A DNA stretch of 64,000 nucleotides from Diphasiastrum complanatum (lineage: Eukaryota > Streptophyta > Lycopodiopsida > Lycopodiales > Lycopodiaceae): the NCBI GenBank assembly GCA_029204225.1, contig CM055096.1, positions 33,335,209-33,399,208 on the forward strand, in the 5' to 3' direction. Positions within the stretch are counted from its first letter, which is position 1. Each line of letters opens with the position of its first letter. The translations under genes and the position numbers were made by a program. Under the pieces are notes generated by a model. That model was given only the letters and a program-made list of their open reading frames with translations, was not told the DNA's origin and did not search any database. This document shows positions 37,705 to 49,517 of this stretch, piece after piece.

Positions 37705-38380
37705 TGTTAAAAATTCACAATTCTAGCTTGACTAGTTTTGGTCATATGACTTGTAAATAGTTAGATGGTCATGATGTGGCTTGTCACACGTGCCAAATAG
37801 CATAGGATTCCATTCATAAGGATGTTCTCAAGTAGACCTAAGTGTTAGAACCTTTGGAATGAGTCCAAATTATGCTTAGATACGAGGGAGAAAAAATAGG
37901 AGCTATTTTTGGTAATTTTTGCATTGTTGAGGGATCTCCAAAATTCCAACCCTAACTTGGTAGGGATGAAAGATCCACCAAAATTAGCATTAGGGATAGG
38001 TTTAGGGCTACTCATACCTGCCCAAAACCGTGATGGATCATGTATATATAGGTGATGATATCTCACCAAAATCAATCAAGCAATTTCATGTTTTTTCTCT
38101 CATAATGGTGCAATTGCTCTCTATGTTCATAATTGTTTGAGTACTTGTGATTACTAATGATTATAGGATTGAATGTAGGTCTGGTGTACATTACTCAGAC
38201 TGTGGGAGGCCGTACTTTCACACGTGTGAAGCCTTCTTCAAGAATTTGGGCCATTTAGTGAGGTTCAAGCATAGATTTTTGATGGATTTTGATGCTTGTG
38301 CTAATCTTATGAAATCATAAGCTATTGTTTCCCTCATCATTTCAAGTGTTTTAGGATCCTTATTTGCTGTAATTTTTACA
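37705..38380 (+). repeat. 3' LTR of copia D
   Basis: Starts TGTTAAAAATTC after the polypurine tract and ends TTTTTACA, giving TG...CA termini. 676 bp. Confidence 0.92.
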
Positions 38381-38990
38381 ATCTTGCCTGATTGTAGCCA
38401 CTAAATCCATTCAAGAAACTATGACAGCCTTCAGGCCCTGTAGACCCCATTTCTTGTACAACGTAGTGGAGATAAGGTTGACACTTGATCTTCAATCTAC
38501 TACAATAGCTTTTAGAGAGTGTTTCTATAAGGTCATAGTCTCGTCGGATATTCATCCAAACTGAGAGTTGCATCATAACTTGTATCTCTGCATGTCAAAA
38601 GAGCATGGGTTACGGTTCTTGGGAATCAATGTAGTATATCCTTCCTCTAGATCATGGGGGGTGTGTCCATAAGGATTTCCTAGGCTTTTTTCAACGAGTC
38701 ATAAGCATAGAGTCCATAAGTACCAAGTCAAGGCTACAATTTTGAGGAGTTGTTCAAGACATATCATTACCAAGCACAATCCGGTGTGAAATCTATGCAT
38801 ATCACTATGTTTCAACAGATGGCCTAGCAGGGTGTTCTAGTCAATGTAGTGACAAATAAGTTCTTTCCTAACTCGGGAGGTGTGTTTGACTCTCACCGAG
38901 TATAAAGTCTCCTCTATGTTTCAAGAGGGTCGACAGTGATATGACATCAACATCAAAGATGCACTAATATAGTAAAGCATTGACTTAATG
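38381..38990 (+). other. Possible right-hand remainder of copia C, otherwise unassigned
   Basis: A short plus-strand stretch near 38440-38490 (TPFLVQRSGDKVDT) resembles the copia pattern that follows the integrase core, which would fit copia C resuming after the D insertion. Beyond about 38500 the similarity is not convincing. Confidence 0.35.
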
Positions 38991-39445
38991 ACTTTGTTTT
39001 CCATGCAAAAATGAGTCTATGAAGATTCTAATGCGAAACGTCTTTTTATATTGTGTATTAGCATCATGAAGCATACAAGCTGTACGGATTTTAAAAAAAG
39101 TCTTTATCTTGTAAAACCCAAATATGTGAGTATAATTATTAGCATTCTGCCTCCTTGTCCCGTAATGAATCTCATAGAAGCCGTAATGGTGAGTATTGTT
39201 ACACATACGCCTATATAATCTAATGACCCACATGCATACTATTAGAAGCTTGATATAATGATTTAGCTCATTTTCAATGCGTAAAAACCTGCAGTTTTTT
39301 TTGCAGTTCATTTGAAAATTGCCTTAAATGGCAAAATTTTTTACTTTTGAAAATTATAAGAGCAATGAATACATTACAGATTTGTAATGTACTTTTGCTA
39401 TTTTTAAAAAGTTTAAGAATCACCTTACGTTTTCATAATGTGCAC

Positions 39446-39514
39446 TTTCTATTTTTAAAAAGTCGCACAAATCCAACTTGCTATTTTTGAAAGTCGACTT
39501 TTTAAAAATAGAAA
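39446..39514. repeat. 20-bp perfect AT-rich inverted repeat
   Basis: TTTCTATTTTTAAAAAGTCG at 39446-39465 is the exact reverse complement of 39495-39514. A related direct copy (GCTATTTTTAAAAAGT) lies near 39398, and a variant near 39480. Possibly part of a fold-back element extending to the hairpin at 39566-39626. Confidence 0.8.
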
Positions 39515-39565
39515 AAAAAATTTAAAAAAAGACCTGCAAGTGTTTTATGCAGGGGAAGGCCCACG

Positions 39566-39626
39566 GGCGGGGGCCTTCCGGGTTTTGAGGCGCCCCGGCT
39601 GCCTCAAAACCCGGAAGGCCCCCGCC
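39566..39626. repeat. GC-rich perfect hairpin, 26-bp stem, 9-nt loop
   Basis: The left arm 39566-39591 (starts GGCGGGGGCCTTCC) and right arm 39601-39626 are exact reverse complements around a loop GCCCCGGCT. Imperfect pairing continues outward (GGGGAAGGCCCACGG against the reverse of CCTGGGGCATTCCCC) to about 39552-39640. A smaller hairpin CCTGCA/TGCAGG (39533-39553) lies beside it. Confidence 0.92.
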
Positions 39627-39640
39627 CTGGGGCATTCCCC

Positions 39641-41389
39641 CTTACTTTACTCCTTTGAATGTTGAGCACCACGATTGATCGAGAGTTGGATTTGAAGTAA
39701 GCTTTTTACTTTTGCTGCTAAGTCTACTTCCTTTAACGAATTCCGCAAAAGGGTCTGGTCTGTGCTTGCGTAATCTCTCAGTTTGTCTATTTACAGGCCT
39801 GCAACTTCTATGATGATGATCTTTGGTCTCCATCCCCTGCCTTCTTTGAGGTGGAGGAGGCACGTCTCAATATACTGCCATAATTGAAAATCTTTTGGCC
39901 ATCAGTTTGAGAGGCAATCCTCAAAAATTAAGCTTATGAATTCGTACGACAGTCGATTTACTTCTACAGACCAGTTCTGGGAGGAAAAAGGGGGATCCTT
40001 GGTTTTTAAGCGTCTCTGAATAGGAATCACAAAAACTTGGAAAACAGAGCATTGAGGCTTTTGAGGCAATACAACCTCTGTTAAGCAGCATCTTTCTTAG
40101 CTCAAAACAGAAGGATGTATGCTGAAATTGTAGCTACTGCTCTCTATAGCTAGTCTCATATTGTCACGATGCTATTGATCATACTGCTCATATGTTAGCA
40201 AATGGAGTCTTTGAATGGGATTGCATATCCTCATTCTCATGATAGAGACAAGTCCATAGGTATGAAATAGTGGCTTCCTTGCTCATATAGTAACGTAGTA
40301 AGCATGGTTTTCACAGCAATTCTCACCAACTCAGTTTCAGTAAAGATAGCTCCCCATAGTCTCATGACAATCACGAACAATGACACCTCAAAACAAAACA
40401 ATGGCTCCCTCAAAGCATTGGCTCTTACAACATAAGCATGACTCGTGATATCTCACACCAACTAAACTATGAAACCCATGAGGTCTCCCTACACAAGGGC
40501 AAAAAAAAATATTGGATTGCATCCTCACTCTCACAAAACCTCTCTACAACCACACTACTTTCTTCTCAAAGCAATCTCAACAACCACTCAAGAGAAACAA
40601 CTAACATTGCTTAAGGACTACAAGGGTGTTTTTCTCAAAATGTTCATGCTTGTTCTTCACCCAAAAGCATTTACTCAATGGAGATACCTCACTCAACTAA
40701 TGCAAAGCTTCCACTAAACAACCTCCATTCACAATTGGGCTCCATAACAAATTGCTACCAGAAGATTGAAGGAAGATAACCAAGATCCAAACAAATATGA
40801 GAGTCTTGAAAGGTGGGACCTATTTCTAGATAAACCGACATTCTATGCTCGGTCTACAAAATTCGTCATCTTTCAAATTTTTTCGACAATGCCTGAAACC
40901 TTTATAAAGGGCTATTTTCTAACTATCAAAACAGCCACTTTCAGAGCAGGCTTGGACCTCTTCTATCGGCATTTTGTGCCCGATTTTATGCAATTTTGCT
41001 GATATACAAATATGTATTTAGAATTTTTGTGAAAATCCTTGTCCCATTAGCCCGATTTTTGGTGACAAAAATTCAGCTAACATAATGACATAGCAAAAAC
41101 ATAGCATATCTATTCAAAAGAGAAGTTTGGAGGCGAAGATGTTTGAAAATTGAGCGACAAGAAGAATAACGACTTTAAGATTATAGCACCAGGGTGCATA
41201 ATCTTCATGTGTGAGAAAAAGCAGATAAGAGTTCTTGGGGTTGAGCATAGAGAATGCAAACAAAACAAGGAGACTTTAGTGATGAGAAGAGAAACTGAGG
41301 ATTTATGAAATTTAGAAATAAAGATACAATAATCACAAAATCAACAAGGACATGTTAAAAAATGAATGAATAAAATGCAGAGGAGGAAT
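39641..41389. other. No recognised gene
   Basis: Only short open frames (for example 39863-39642 minus, 40469-40717 plus), none with a recognisable motif. AT-rich. Confidence 0.4.
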
Positions 41390-42330
41390 TGAGATTCAAG
41401 ATATGGAAAGTCAACCGTGCAATGGCAATATCGAAAAGGTTAGAAAAAAGAAGGCATCTTGTCTAACTACACAAGAATTTGAGAATGCAGAAGAGAGAAC
41501 TCCTTGAAAGTGAATGGAGGAGGTGGCAGTAGGGTAGGGAGTAGAGAATGAATGAGGTGAATGAGACATGCAAGAATCCAAAGGATTTACAGCGAGAATA
41601 AATGTAATTCTAGTTGAGTTTGTCAAAGCCTTTATCAAGTCCAAATTTATGTAATGTAGAGGAGTAGTTCAACCAAAGAGAAGAATCAACTACCGACTAG
41701 ACGTTAAGGATATTGTTGAGCGAGGATCTTTATTTCAAGAAACCAACTGGTTGGGAGATAAATGGGAGGGGAGAAGAGGAGCAAAGCTTTTGGTTATGGC
41801 TTTGGCAATTATCTTTAGAAAGAATTGAGCATGGAGAGAGGTCTAAAGTTGGATATGGATATAGGAAAGTCCGTTGTTGGAATGAGTTTGATGGGCCCTT
41901 GAGAGAGTGAAGAAGAGAAGTGTTCAGAAGTCTCAACAAAGCATATGGCATTGAGAAAAAGTGACGAGAAAGAAATTAAGGGCCTCCCATAGATTTTTCC
42001 TCGAAGCATAGATTTGAACGAAGAGTGGGGCTCATCAATAGAGAGGGAAAAAGAGATGGAGAGAAAATCATTTTGGGATAGTGGAGTAGAAAATAACCAA
42101 TAAAGATCCAACTTCAAAGTAAAAGGAGACGCGGTGGTAGAGGGGGTTGAATACACAAGAAAAGTGTTAAAAGAAAAGGAGTTGATCAAAGCATGGAAGG
42201 TAATAATGTTACCATTGATGGTAATAGTGCAAGCATCTTCTCTAAGAAAGAAGATGGAAGATCATCATCTGTGAGCTAGGAAGATGCATTTTTTTTTTTC
42301 AAAAATGGCAACTTTGAACTGGTCTAGAGC
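41390..42330 (-). mobile_element. L1-like LINE reverse transcriptase remnant
   Basis: Minus-strand reading from 42330 down gives a pre-RT linker (RALDQFKVAIFEKKKCIF), then SQGPIKLIPTTDFP and SNFRPLSMLNSF (equivalent of the LINE motif IKLIPK...FRPISLLN), LPFISQPVGFLK (equivalent of ISPNQSGFVKGR), LDKGFDKLN (motif A region, usually DFEKAFD), and CVVRQDAFFFLTFSILPL (equivalent of GVRQGCPLSPLLFNIAL). Frames change and stops interrupt it, and the expected catalytic Asp residues of motif A are not all preserved. No endonuclease, poly(A) tail or target duplication was seen. Confidence 0.65.
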
Positions 42331-42708
42331 TCTAAGTCGATTGTGAGAGAGAAAATCGTCAACAAGTACGGAGGGATTTTTGGACACATTTATGAGATAG
42401 GAGATATAAGAAGTCTATGCTTTATAGAGATTTGCTTGGAATTTTTAATATGCTAATTTTAATTTTTTTGAAAAACTATTGTCTTTCCATATTGTATATG
42501 TTGGCTATGACATTTCTTTTGAATTGCAAGTGTTAGAATAGTCCCATGTCAATGTGATAAAGAAAATAAAAAGAGAACTTTCAAATTTCATGCTAAATAG
42601 GAATGAGAAAGGAGAATGTGCAATAAGCAACAAATAAGCTCATTTTCATCATTAGTTTTTTCCAATAGACATTTTGGGACAACAAAGAAGATAAGAAAGA
42701 AGTGGATG

Positions 42709-42710
<2 letters not shown>

Positions 42711-42745
<35 letters not shown>
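42711..42745. repeat. (TG)n microsatellite
   Basis: About 17 uninterrupted TG units. Confidence 0.97.
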
Positions 42746-42746
<1 letters not shown>

Positions 42747-43176
42747 GATCTTGCAATGGTGATTAAGTTTCAAAAGGATTACAATGACAAGATACCATGT
42801 AAGTGCAAACAATGCAATTCACTTAGAATTTGACAAACATGGATTGTAAAAAAATGTAAATGGATCCATAGAGAGTAAGTTTATGAGCCTTCAACTACTA
42901 ATTTTTTTAATATGTTTTGGTGGTATTCCACATATATTTTTGGATTATGGACATTCAAAAGATGCACTACACAATAAAAACTAACAATTGCATCATTTTT
43001 CACTCTTGCAAAGAAATGCATTGATGCCAAGACATAGCTTTTATGCAATTGATAGTCTTATTGGCAAGATAAAATATGCTTGTTTGGATTATCATTGGCA
43101 GTAGTCAATGATCTTGGTGGTCATGATGAGCAATGATAGTTTGGAACGGGCTATTGTTGGGCTTGGATTCACTTTT

Positions 43177-43290
43177 GATATGAAATAATGCTTCTTGGTT
43201 TCCAAGGGGAGGCTCGAACCTGAGACCAAAGAAACTTTGGATGTCAAGCTAACCAACTAAGACAACCCCATTGGGTGATATGAAATAATG
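43177..43290 (-). mobile_element. Short tRNA-derived SINE with 15-bp target duplication, tail-less
   Basis: Identical 15-bp repeats TGATATGAAATAATG at 43177-43191 and 43276-43290 bound an 84-bp body (43192-43275). Read on the minus strand the body has a tRNA-like head: A-box-like TTAGTTGGTTAGC and B-box AGGTTCGAGCCT at tRNA spacing, beginning near GGGGTTGTC. It ends CCAAGAAG with no A tail. Long target duplications indicate LINE-style retroposition. It is either a minimal SINE or a tRNA retropseudogene; the second insertion at 49697-49768 shares both ends of the body. Confidence 0.78.
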
Positions 43291-46127
43291 AAACAATTTT
43301 ATTTGTCACTGTGAAAATCTAATTATGCAAGATCTGCCTCACAATAACATTAGGCTTGAAGGTGTATCAAAGTGAGAAACATTATAGCAAGGGAGTTTCT
43401 AGATAAGCCTTGTTGGCAAATGATGGATACAGACACAACTTTACTTCAAAAGAGACAAGATGGTATTTACTATTCATTATACTTTAATGTGGCTTGCTAA
43501 ATACAACATTGCCAGAAGTTTCCACATACATACTTATCTACTAGGTTTTGTAGAAGTTCATGACTAAAGCTATTTTCACACACAAGGGGGCACAATACTG
43601 ACGATGAGTCACACATACGCCCCTCATTTGTTCCATTTTTTTCGTCTTTCTTCATTCCCATTTCACACAAACGTGCATAGTGGGTCTCTTGGCTTGCATT
43701 TTGAGACCTTCCTAGCCCTTCCAAACTTATTTTCCTTTTATATATATGTATTTTTATTTTAGCCTTTCCAATTGAAGTTTTATTATTTTAGAAAACCTTG
43801 TAGCACCGTTTCGATTGAGTAAAGTCTTTAGTTTTGAAAGTTTCTTTGAATCTTCACTTTTCACACAAAAAGTAGATACCCACCCTGCAAAACATAGGCT
43901 TGGTGGGCCTTTGTTCTCTCTCCTCTATCCAACAACAACCAACATCATCACATTAATTAAAATCTCAAGGTCTCCTAAAGAATAGTGGCCCTGCGGTAGT
44001 GGAGATATCAGGGTGTAGTGTCCGGCATCTTCACTCACCCCAAGTTGGCATTTTTTTATGGCAAGTCATCTATCAGATTGGGGCCTTTGCTTTCTTATGT
44101 GAAATTTGGTAATGGCCTTCCTATCTTTTCTCTCCAATGAGTGTTCGGTTTTTTGACAAGTAGACATACCTTAGGCTTGTGTGTGAAAACACCGTAAGTG
44201 CAATATGAACATGTAATAAAGCCCTTTGAGTTTGAGTTGACCAGGTTGAACACAGTTTGAGGTAGTTCTCTAAAATAAAAAAGTAGTGCAAGCAAACCAT
44301 GCTCGTTACAACAAGCTTGATATGGAACTTGCAAAGGGGGTCAATAGAGCATGCAAAATTCATGAGTAGTTCTAGGAGGTTATTACAGTATAGTTGTAGG
44401 CTAAGAAGAGTTCCTAGATTTTATTAGTCATGCCTTATGTATGGTCCAACTTTACTCTTGATGAATTATGCACCCTTCACTCAAAATTGAGGGATCAAAT
44501 TTCATTTATTGAATGCTTGTAATTATATTAAATAGTCATATATGTAAGTAGTGTGAAAGAAATGATCAATAAGATGGAAAGATTTTTGCATGTGGAGCCA
44601 AAGAACAAATGAAGTAAATCTTCATGTACGTAAAAGTACCACAACGTGAATAAAAATAAGATTGGGCATGAGTAACTTAAAAGCAATGAACAACCCATGA
44701 AGGGTTGATCTTCTTGTTATTTTTTTCTCTAAGCATATCGTGGAGCACACTTGTGACTGATGACATTGGAGAGGCACAAATAAATTTAAATATCACTATT
44801 CAACTATTTGTGCTTTTGAGGACATTAAGGTGTTTCTAAGTTGATCTCATTCCATATGAAAAGGAAAGCATCTGCTAAGCAACACATATTTGATCGAAGA
44901 AAGTTAAAAATAAATAAAAATGAAAGTGCTACTAACTCAACAAGCTGAAACAGTTTCTTGAGTCACCAATCTAAGATGAAGTAGGTTTCTCATATGAGGA
45001 TGTGCAAGGAGTTCAGTGGGGGATGATCTTGAGTGGGAATGAGAGTCTCAACATCACTAAAGATGACATAGAGATGCACATATCGAGCTTCTATGAAAGT
45101 GAAAAAATAGCCCCAAGTATTTGGTGATGTGAACGCTCGTCTATTATATTTTATTGCCTACTCTATTGAAATAGGTTCATGCATTGGATTTTATGTGCTT
45201 TGTGATGCAAGTTATCATCACTCACTCCCACAAAGGATTGCAACATAATAGAACATTGTTCAAAAGCATCATGGACCTCTTGATAAAAATGGTTGCACTT
45301 AAGTGCCTCATGGAGTCTCACATCATTAGTGGCAAAATCATGATATGGAGAAAATGCATGGATCTACAATACAATGAAGCTTTGTACATGTCCTCTTAGT
45401 ATTATCATGAACACATTCTATGCTTAGTGACCAAGAAAACTAATTGTCAAATGTGAATGATGTAATGAAATCATAGATAATTGCAGCAATATACAAGAAA
45501 ATCTTGATGATAGTTTATTGATGGTTTTATAGAATTTTTGACTTTGTACCTCCATATTAGGTGCTTCACACTACCTTCGAAATGGCAATATCATCATGAA
45601 ACAAACAAATAATAGCCACATATAAAGCTTGGATTGGTCCATCATATGGTCATAGCAATGAAACATTCTCAAGTTCAACAAGCATTTCTGAACGAAAAAC
45701 TACTAACATACGAGTTGATACCCACATTATCTATAGACTTTTAACTTCATAAGAATATGTCAATCATTCAAGAAATTTCAAAAGGGCCTTCTCAGGAGCA
45801 CTACATGATGGAAGCATAACATGCTCATGTGAAAATGTATGACCTCGACGACGTATAGGAACACTATTTTCTCTTAAGAATGAATATTCTTGCAGCCTCC
45901 TTGCATTGGCCGCAATTCGTTCTTTCCAAATTCTTCCATCCTACATGCACCATAATTCCCAACATTAGCACAATAGCTCAAATGAATTTTATATGCTTAT
46001 ATGCACAAATGTCATGTAACATTAGAGAAAAAAAAAATACAAGCAGATTTCTAATAGGTAGAAACTCATTCTCATTATTTCAAAAAATGTTTGGCATTTC
46101 ACTTACACATACATACATGCACATTTC

Positions 46128-46172
<45 letters not shown>

Positions 46173-48681
46173 ATTATATAAGTTTTCAATATTACATAGG
46201 CATTATCTAGGGCATTGAGCCCCATGTTATAACTTTACAATTTTTATTACCATTTGATCTTTACGTAAATGTTCTAAAGCCATGTTTTCATTACTGATCC
46301 ATTAATATCAAGACCTTATAACTTGGGCCTTGGGGACACTACATATATTATTATTTTTATTTTTCTTTTTAATCATGACTAGGTAGAAAGAGAAAGAGTG
46401 GAGGACGGGGTGGCCAAGGTGATGAAGGGGGATTTTTAAGTTTTGGCCCTGATTTTCTTGCAAAGTGATCATATTTTGTTCTATCAAATTCATTTTCGGG
46501 GGGGTGGGGTGTTCTAGCATCAAGTTGTTCAGGAGCAGGCAGTTTCTTTTCAAAATTATCAATAAGAATTAAGGTTTTCCAAAGGCTTAAACTTTCAACT
46601 TATATTAGAGTCATTTATTTCAGACTTTTTGGCAATGATTTGAAGTTCTAACAACATCACTATGGGTGCTATATGGTGCTCTTGTAGTTGCATCAAAAAT
46701 TTCATCAACAGGATCTCTATTACTCAAGTTATCATCAAGTCAATTATTTGGTCAAATAAGAAAATATTATACTGTATACTTTGAAGTACTATGTATAAGG
46801 TCTAAGTGAATATTCACCTCTCTACATCAAGGCACCAATATGGCAACCTATTTCATTTGAATTAGAATTGTATACTCAAGTTATGACAAAGACAAGATTT
46901 GTTTGCTAGGGATGCTTTTGGATTTTGTGCATCAAAGTCCATTGTCCAAATTCAAACCTAATCCACAATTTTCTTACTATTAGCCATCATGAAAGATCTA
47001 CTTACAATCCAGACCTTCCAAATTTTGAGATTCAAAATTTTATTTTTTCCTTTCTCCATTTTGGATCTAGATGCTTGAAAGCATTCTCCGAACCTCATTT
47101 TGAAGGGGATTCTTGCATAGCACCTTTCAAAAAGAGGTCTCGACTATGTTAGTGGAGCAACTTAGAACTTGTATGTATCTATTTGTGAGATCGTCGTATC
47201 TCCAAATTCACAAATTAAAGCTGAGAAGTCAATGATGTTATGAGATAGAGCTTAGAAGAAGCATAAATGTGACAAAAAAAAAAACTTAAAAGATCAATGT
47301 CAAAACAATAATATGTAGAGAAAAAAAATGTCACATAAGTACCCAAGCACCATTTGGTATCTAGGTTTCGAAGAATCCGGATTTCCTTGGGTGGACCCGA
47401 TGCTGACTAAGAAGCAAACAACAGTCAACAATCAAAAATTTAAAAAACCCACACCAAAGGAAACAAAAAACCACAAGTAGACTCAATGAACATAATACAT
47501 TAACAAAAGTACCAAGAGATACACAACATACAATATGCATGAGCAATTATGTACTCAAATAGACTTCAAAGAACCTAAAAACTACACATAAAAATAGAAA
47601 AAGTTATAACTTTGATACAAAAAAATTCACTATGAAATAACATGAGCTTTACCATCATGACATTGAGTAGGATGTGTTAGTTCTAAGTAGTACAAAATTA
47701 GATTAGTTGCAAGGGCATGCACCCCTCAAGAGATATGTCAATAAGAACGTATGGTCTACACACTCTATGAATTATGTGCCACATTTTATGAATGCATCAC
47801 AAGTTTCACCACTTTGTCCTCCTTTTTGTCCCTAATTCTCTTTGTCATAGCTTCCTTTATGAAACCCCTGTACACCTCTTCTTGGAATACATTATTTATT
47901 TCACATAGCATGCTACCTTCAGAGCTAAAATCAAGCTTGATGTAAAGATGTGGAGAGCTAGCTTAAGAAGTTGCATCCTTCTTTCTTTGGTTGTGAATGG
48001 AAGACATTAAGCCTGAGGATTTGATTTGTGGTTTTACAGACCCACAAGGAAGGATCATCTTTGCAAGGTGACCTTCTACCCCTTTTTAGATGGACCACAT
48101 TCAAGCATGATAGATTTGTTCTGGTTAATGATCGATCATGGCATGATTCTTCAAGTGGTAATGTTTCACTTGATAACTTCCTTAAACCCTCATTACACAT
48201 AAGGATCAATTTGGATCCTCAATACAGGACGTACACTTCAGCCTATAGGACAATAGCAATGGCTTGAATTGAAGTAAGAAGATGATCAATGTCATGAAAA
48301 TCTTTTTGCAGAGACAGAGGGAAAAGGCACTTGTTAATATGATGCCCCAACCTTTCACGGTCGTAAGATGAGTTGGGGAGAACTCTCAAGGAGACGTTTT
48401 GGACACGAATCTAAGATCACAACAATGATTCCAGTGTACTAAGTAATGGTCTTTGGGAGGGCCACCTCCGGGCCTCGCCCAAATTTTTTTGGAAATCCTA
48501 AGTTTTCTCGTTTTATGGTCAAACACCACACCACAACAAAAAGTGGTGCTAGTCATGTGTTGCTTGGATCCTAGTAATGGCCAACCACCCTTGATCAAAT
48601 TTTTAGCTTGCTTAACTTTTGTTTTTGTTTACTTTGGTCTTAAAAAATGGCTCTACTTAAAAAATTATCTGTGGTCCAAAA

Positions 48682-48684
<3 letters not shown>
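43291..48684. other. Long AT-rich stretch, no gene recognised
   Basis: Open frames are short and without motif. The longest (45880-46218 plus) runs into a GT microsatellite. A frame at 48028-48267 (contains FKHDRFVLVNDRSWHDSSSG) is not recognised. Confidence 0.4.
46131..46170. repeat. (GT)n microsatellite
   Basis: Twenty uninterrupted GT units. Confidence 0.97.

Positions 48685-48727
<43 letters not shown>
48685..48727. repeat. (CT)n microsatellite
   Basis: About 21 uninterrupted CT units. Confidence 0.97.
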
Positions 48728-48731
<4 letters not shown>

Positions 48732-49336
48732 GCCTTTTTATTGGTGGGTCGTAGTCTGTAGCTCCTTTTTCAAACAGGTGCTTGGGCAGTTGATTTTGAA
48801 GAGGATAGGCATGGGAGATAGTCCCCACCCAAACCTCCATTTTGCCCCATAATGCAGCGTCCAAGTCAACAGCCAGACACAGCAACAATGTCAGGCACAG
48901 CTGCACTGATTTGAGCTCTGCTTCGTCCATTCACTTCATTTTCTGTAAGATTGTTGGTTCTCTGGAAATTTTTGAATTTGGTTTTCCCAATATTTACTAA
49001 AATTTGCTAGATTATACTTGAAGGGCTTACTTTAAATATGTATGGCTCAAACATTTTCAAAAGAAGCCATGAGGATGGAGATACTTAACTTACTCTCTAG
49101 GTCATTTGCTGAGACAACTTCAAGACAGGACTGCTGAAATGATCATAGGGTCCAGCAAACAGGTGCTAACTCTCAGATAATAGAGACCAGGATGGTTGAT
49201 CAGTAAATCAGTGGAAGCTCTAAGATTGGTAAAAGATGAGCTGAAATTTTATTGAGTTTAGTTTATGTTCACTCCCCTTTATATTTTTGTACATTGATGG
49301 GTTTTCCCATCCTTCATTAATAAAAGCAGGAGATTA

Positions 49337-49342
49337 TTTATT
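49337..49342 (-). terminator. Candidate polyadenylation signal AATAAA
   Basis: AATAAATAATC on the minus strand immediately downstream of the proposed stop codon of the MVGIFS-family gene. Confidence 0.4.
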
Positions 49343-49343
49343 G

Positions 49344-49517
49344 CTAAAGAATCTTCTGCTGGATGTGATCCTCAGGATGCGGAAACCAATGGGTTTCCAG
49401 CAATAGTTGTTCCATAACACACTTTACATTCTTTTCTAGTAGGGTCAGCAGTTTGAGGAAGTGATCGATCTTTCTTACATGCCTAGCAGGCCTGATCAAG
49501 CAGGAAAGGGAACTTTC
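49344..49517 (-). CDS. MVGIFS-family gene exon 3 (last exon, less certain)
   Basis: The acceptor AGAAGTGGGCAG is followed in phase 0 by 57 codons including ARHVRKIDHFLKLLTLLEKN, ending at a TAG at 49346-49344. AATAAA lies just after the stop (49342-49337, minus strand). A second frame is also open across part of this region, so the assignment rests on phase and position. Confidence 0.4.
   Translation of the reverse strand, partial: ESSLSCLIRPARHVRKIDHFLKLLTLLEKNVKCVMEQLLLETHWFPHPEDHIQQKIL

Larger units (their letters stand above)
32236..38380 (+). mobile_element. Ty1/copia element D, young and nearly whole
   Basis: Two near-identical LTRs (32236-32910 and 37705-38380) flank a primer site at 32911 (TGGTATCAGAGCC), a long leader, then gag (~33720-34470, LNKTNYSIWKVRMESIM), zinc knuckle (~34484, CYYCSKMGHYASEC), protease (~34650), integrase (~35050-35720, RLGHVNSGS, SDNGGEF, TPQQNGVSERRNRT), reverse transcriptase (~36190-36900, GCKWVFKLKLNENGS, LIYVDDIII), RNase H (~37200-37640), and a polypurine tract GTGAGGAGGAG before the 3' LTR. 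All parts are in standard order; about three breaks. One substitution and one short indel separate the LTRs over ~670 bp, so insertion is recent, likely under a million years. It sits inside copia C. Confidence 0.92.

Noticed and set aside
43190-43276. A functional tRNA gene on the minus strand
   Set aside because: A- and B-box-like motifs exist, but the acceptor ends do not pair convincingly and the block is flanked by a 15-bp target duplication, so a retroposed copy is the better explanation.
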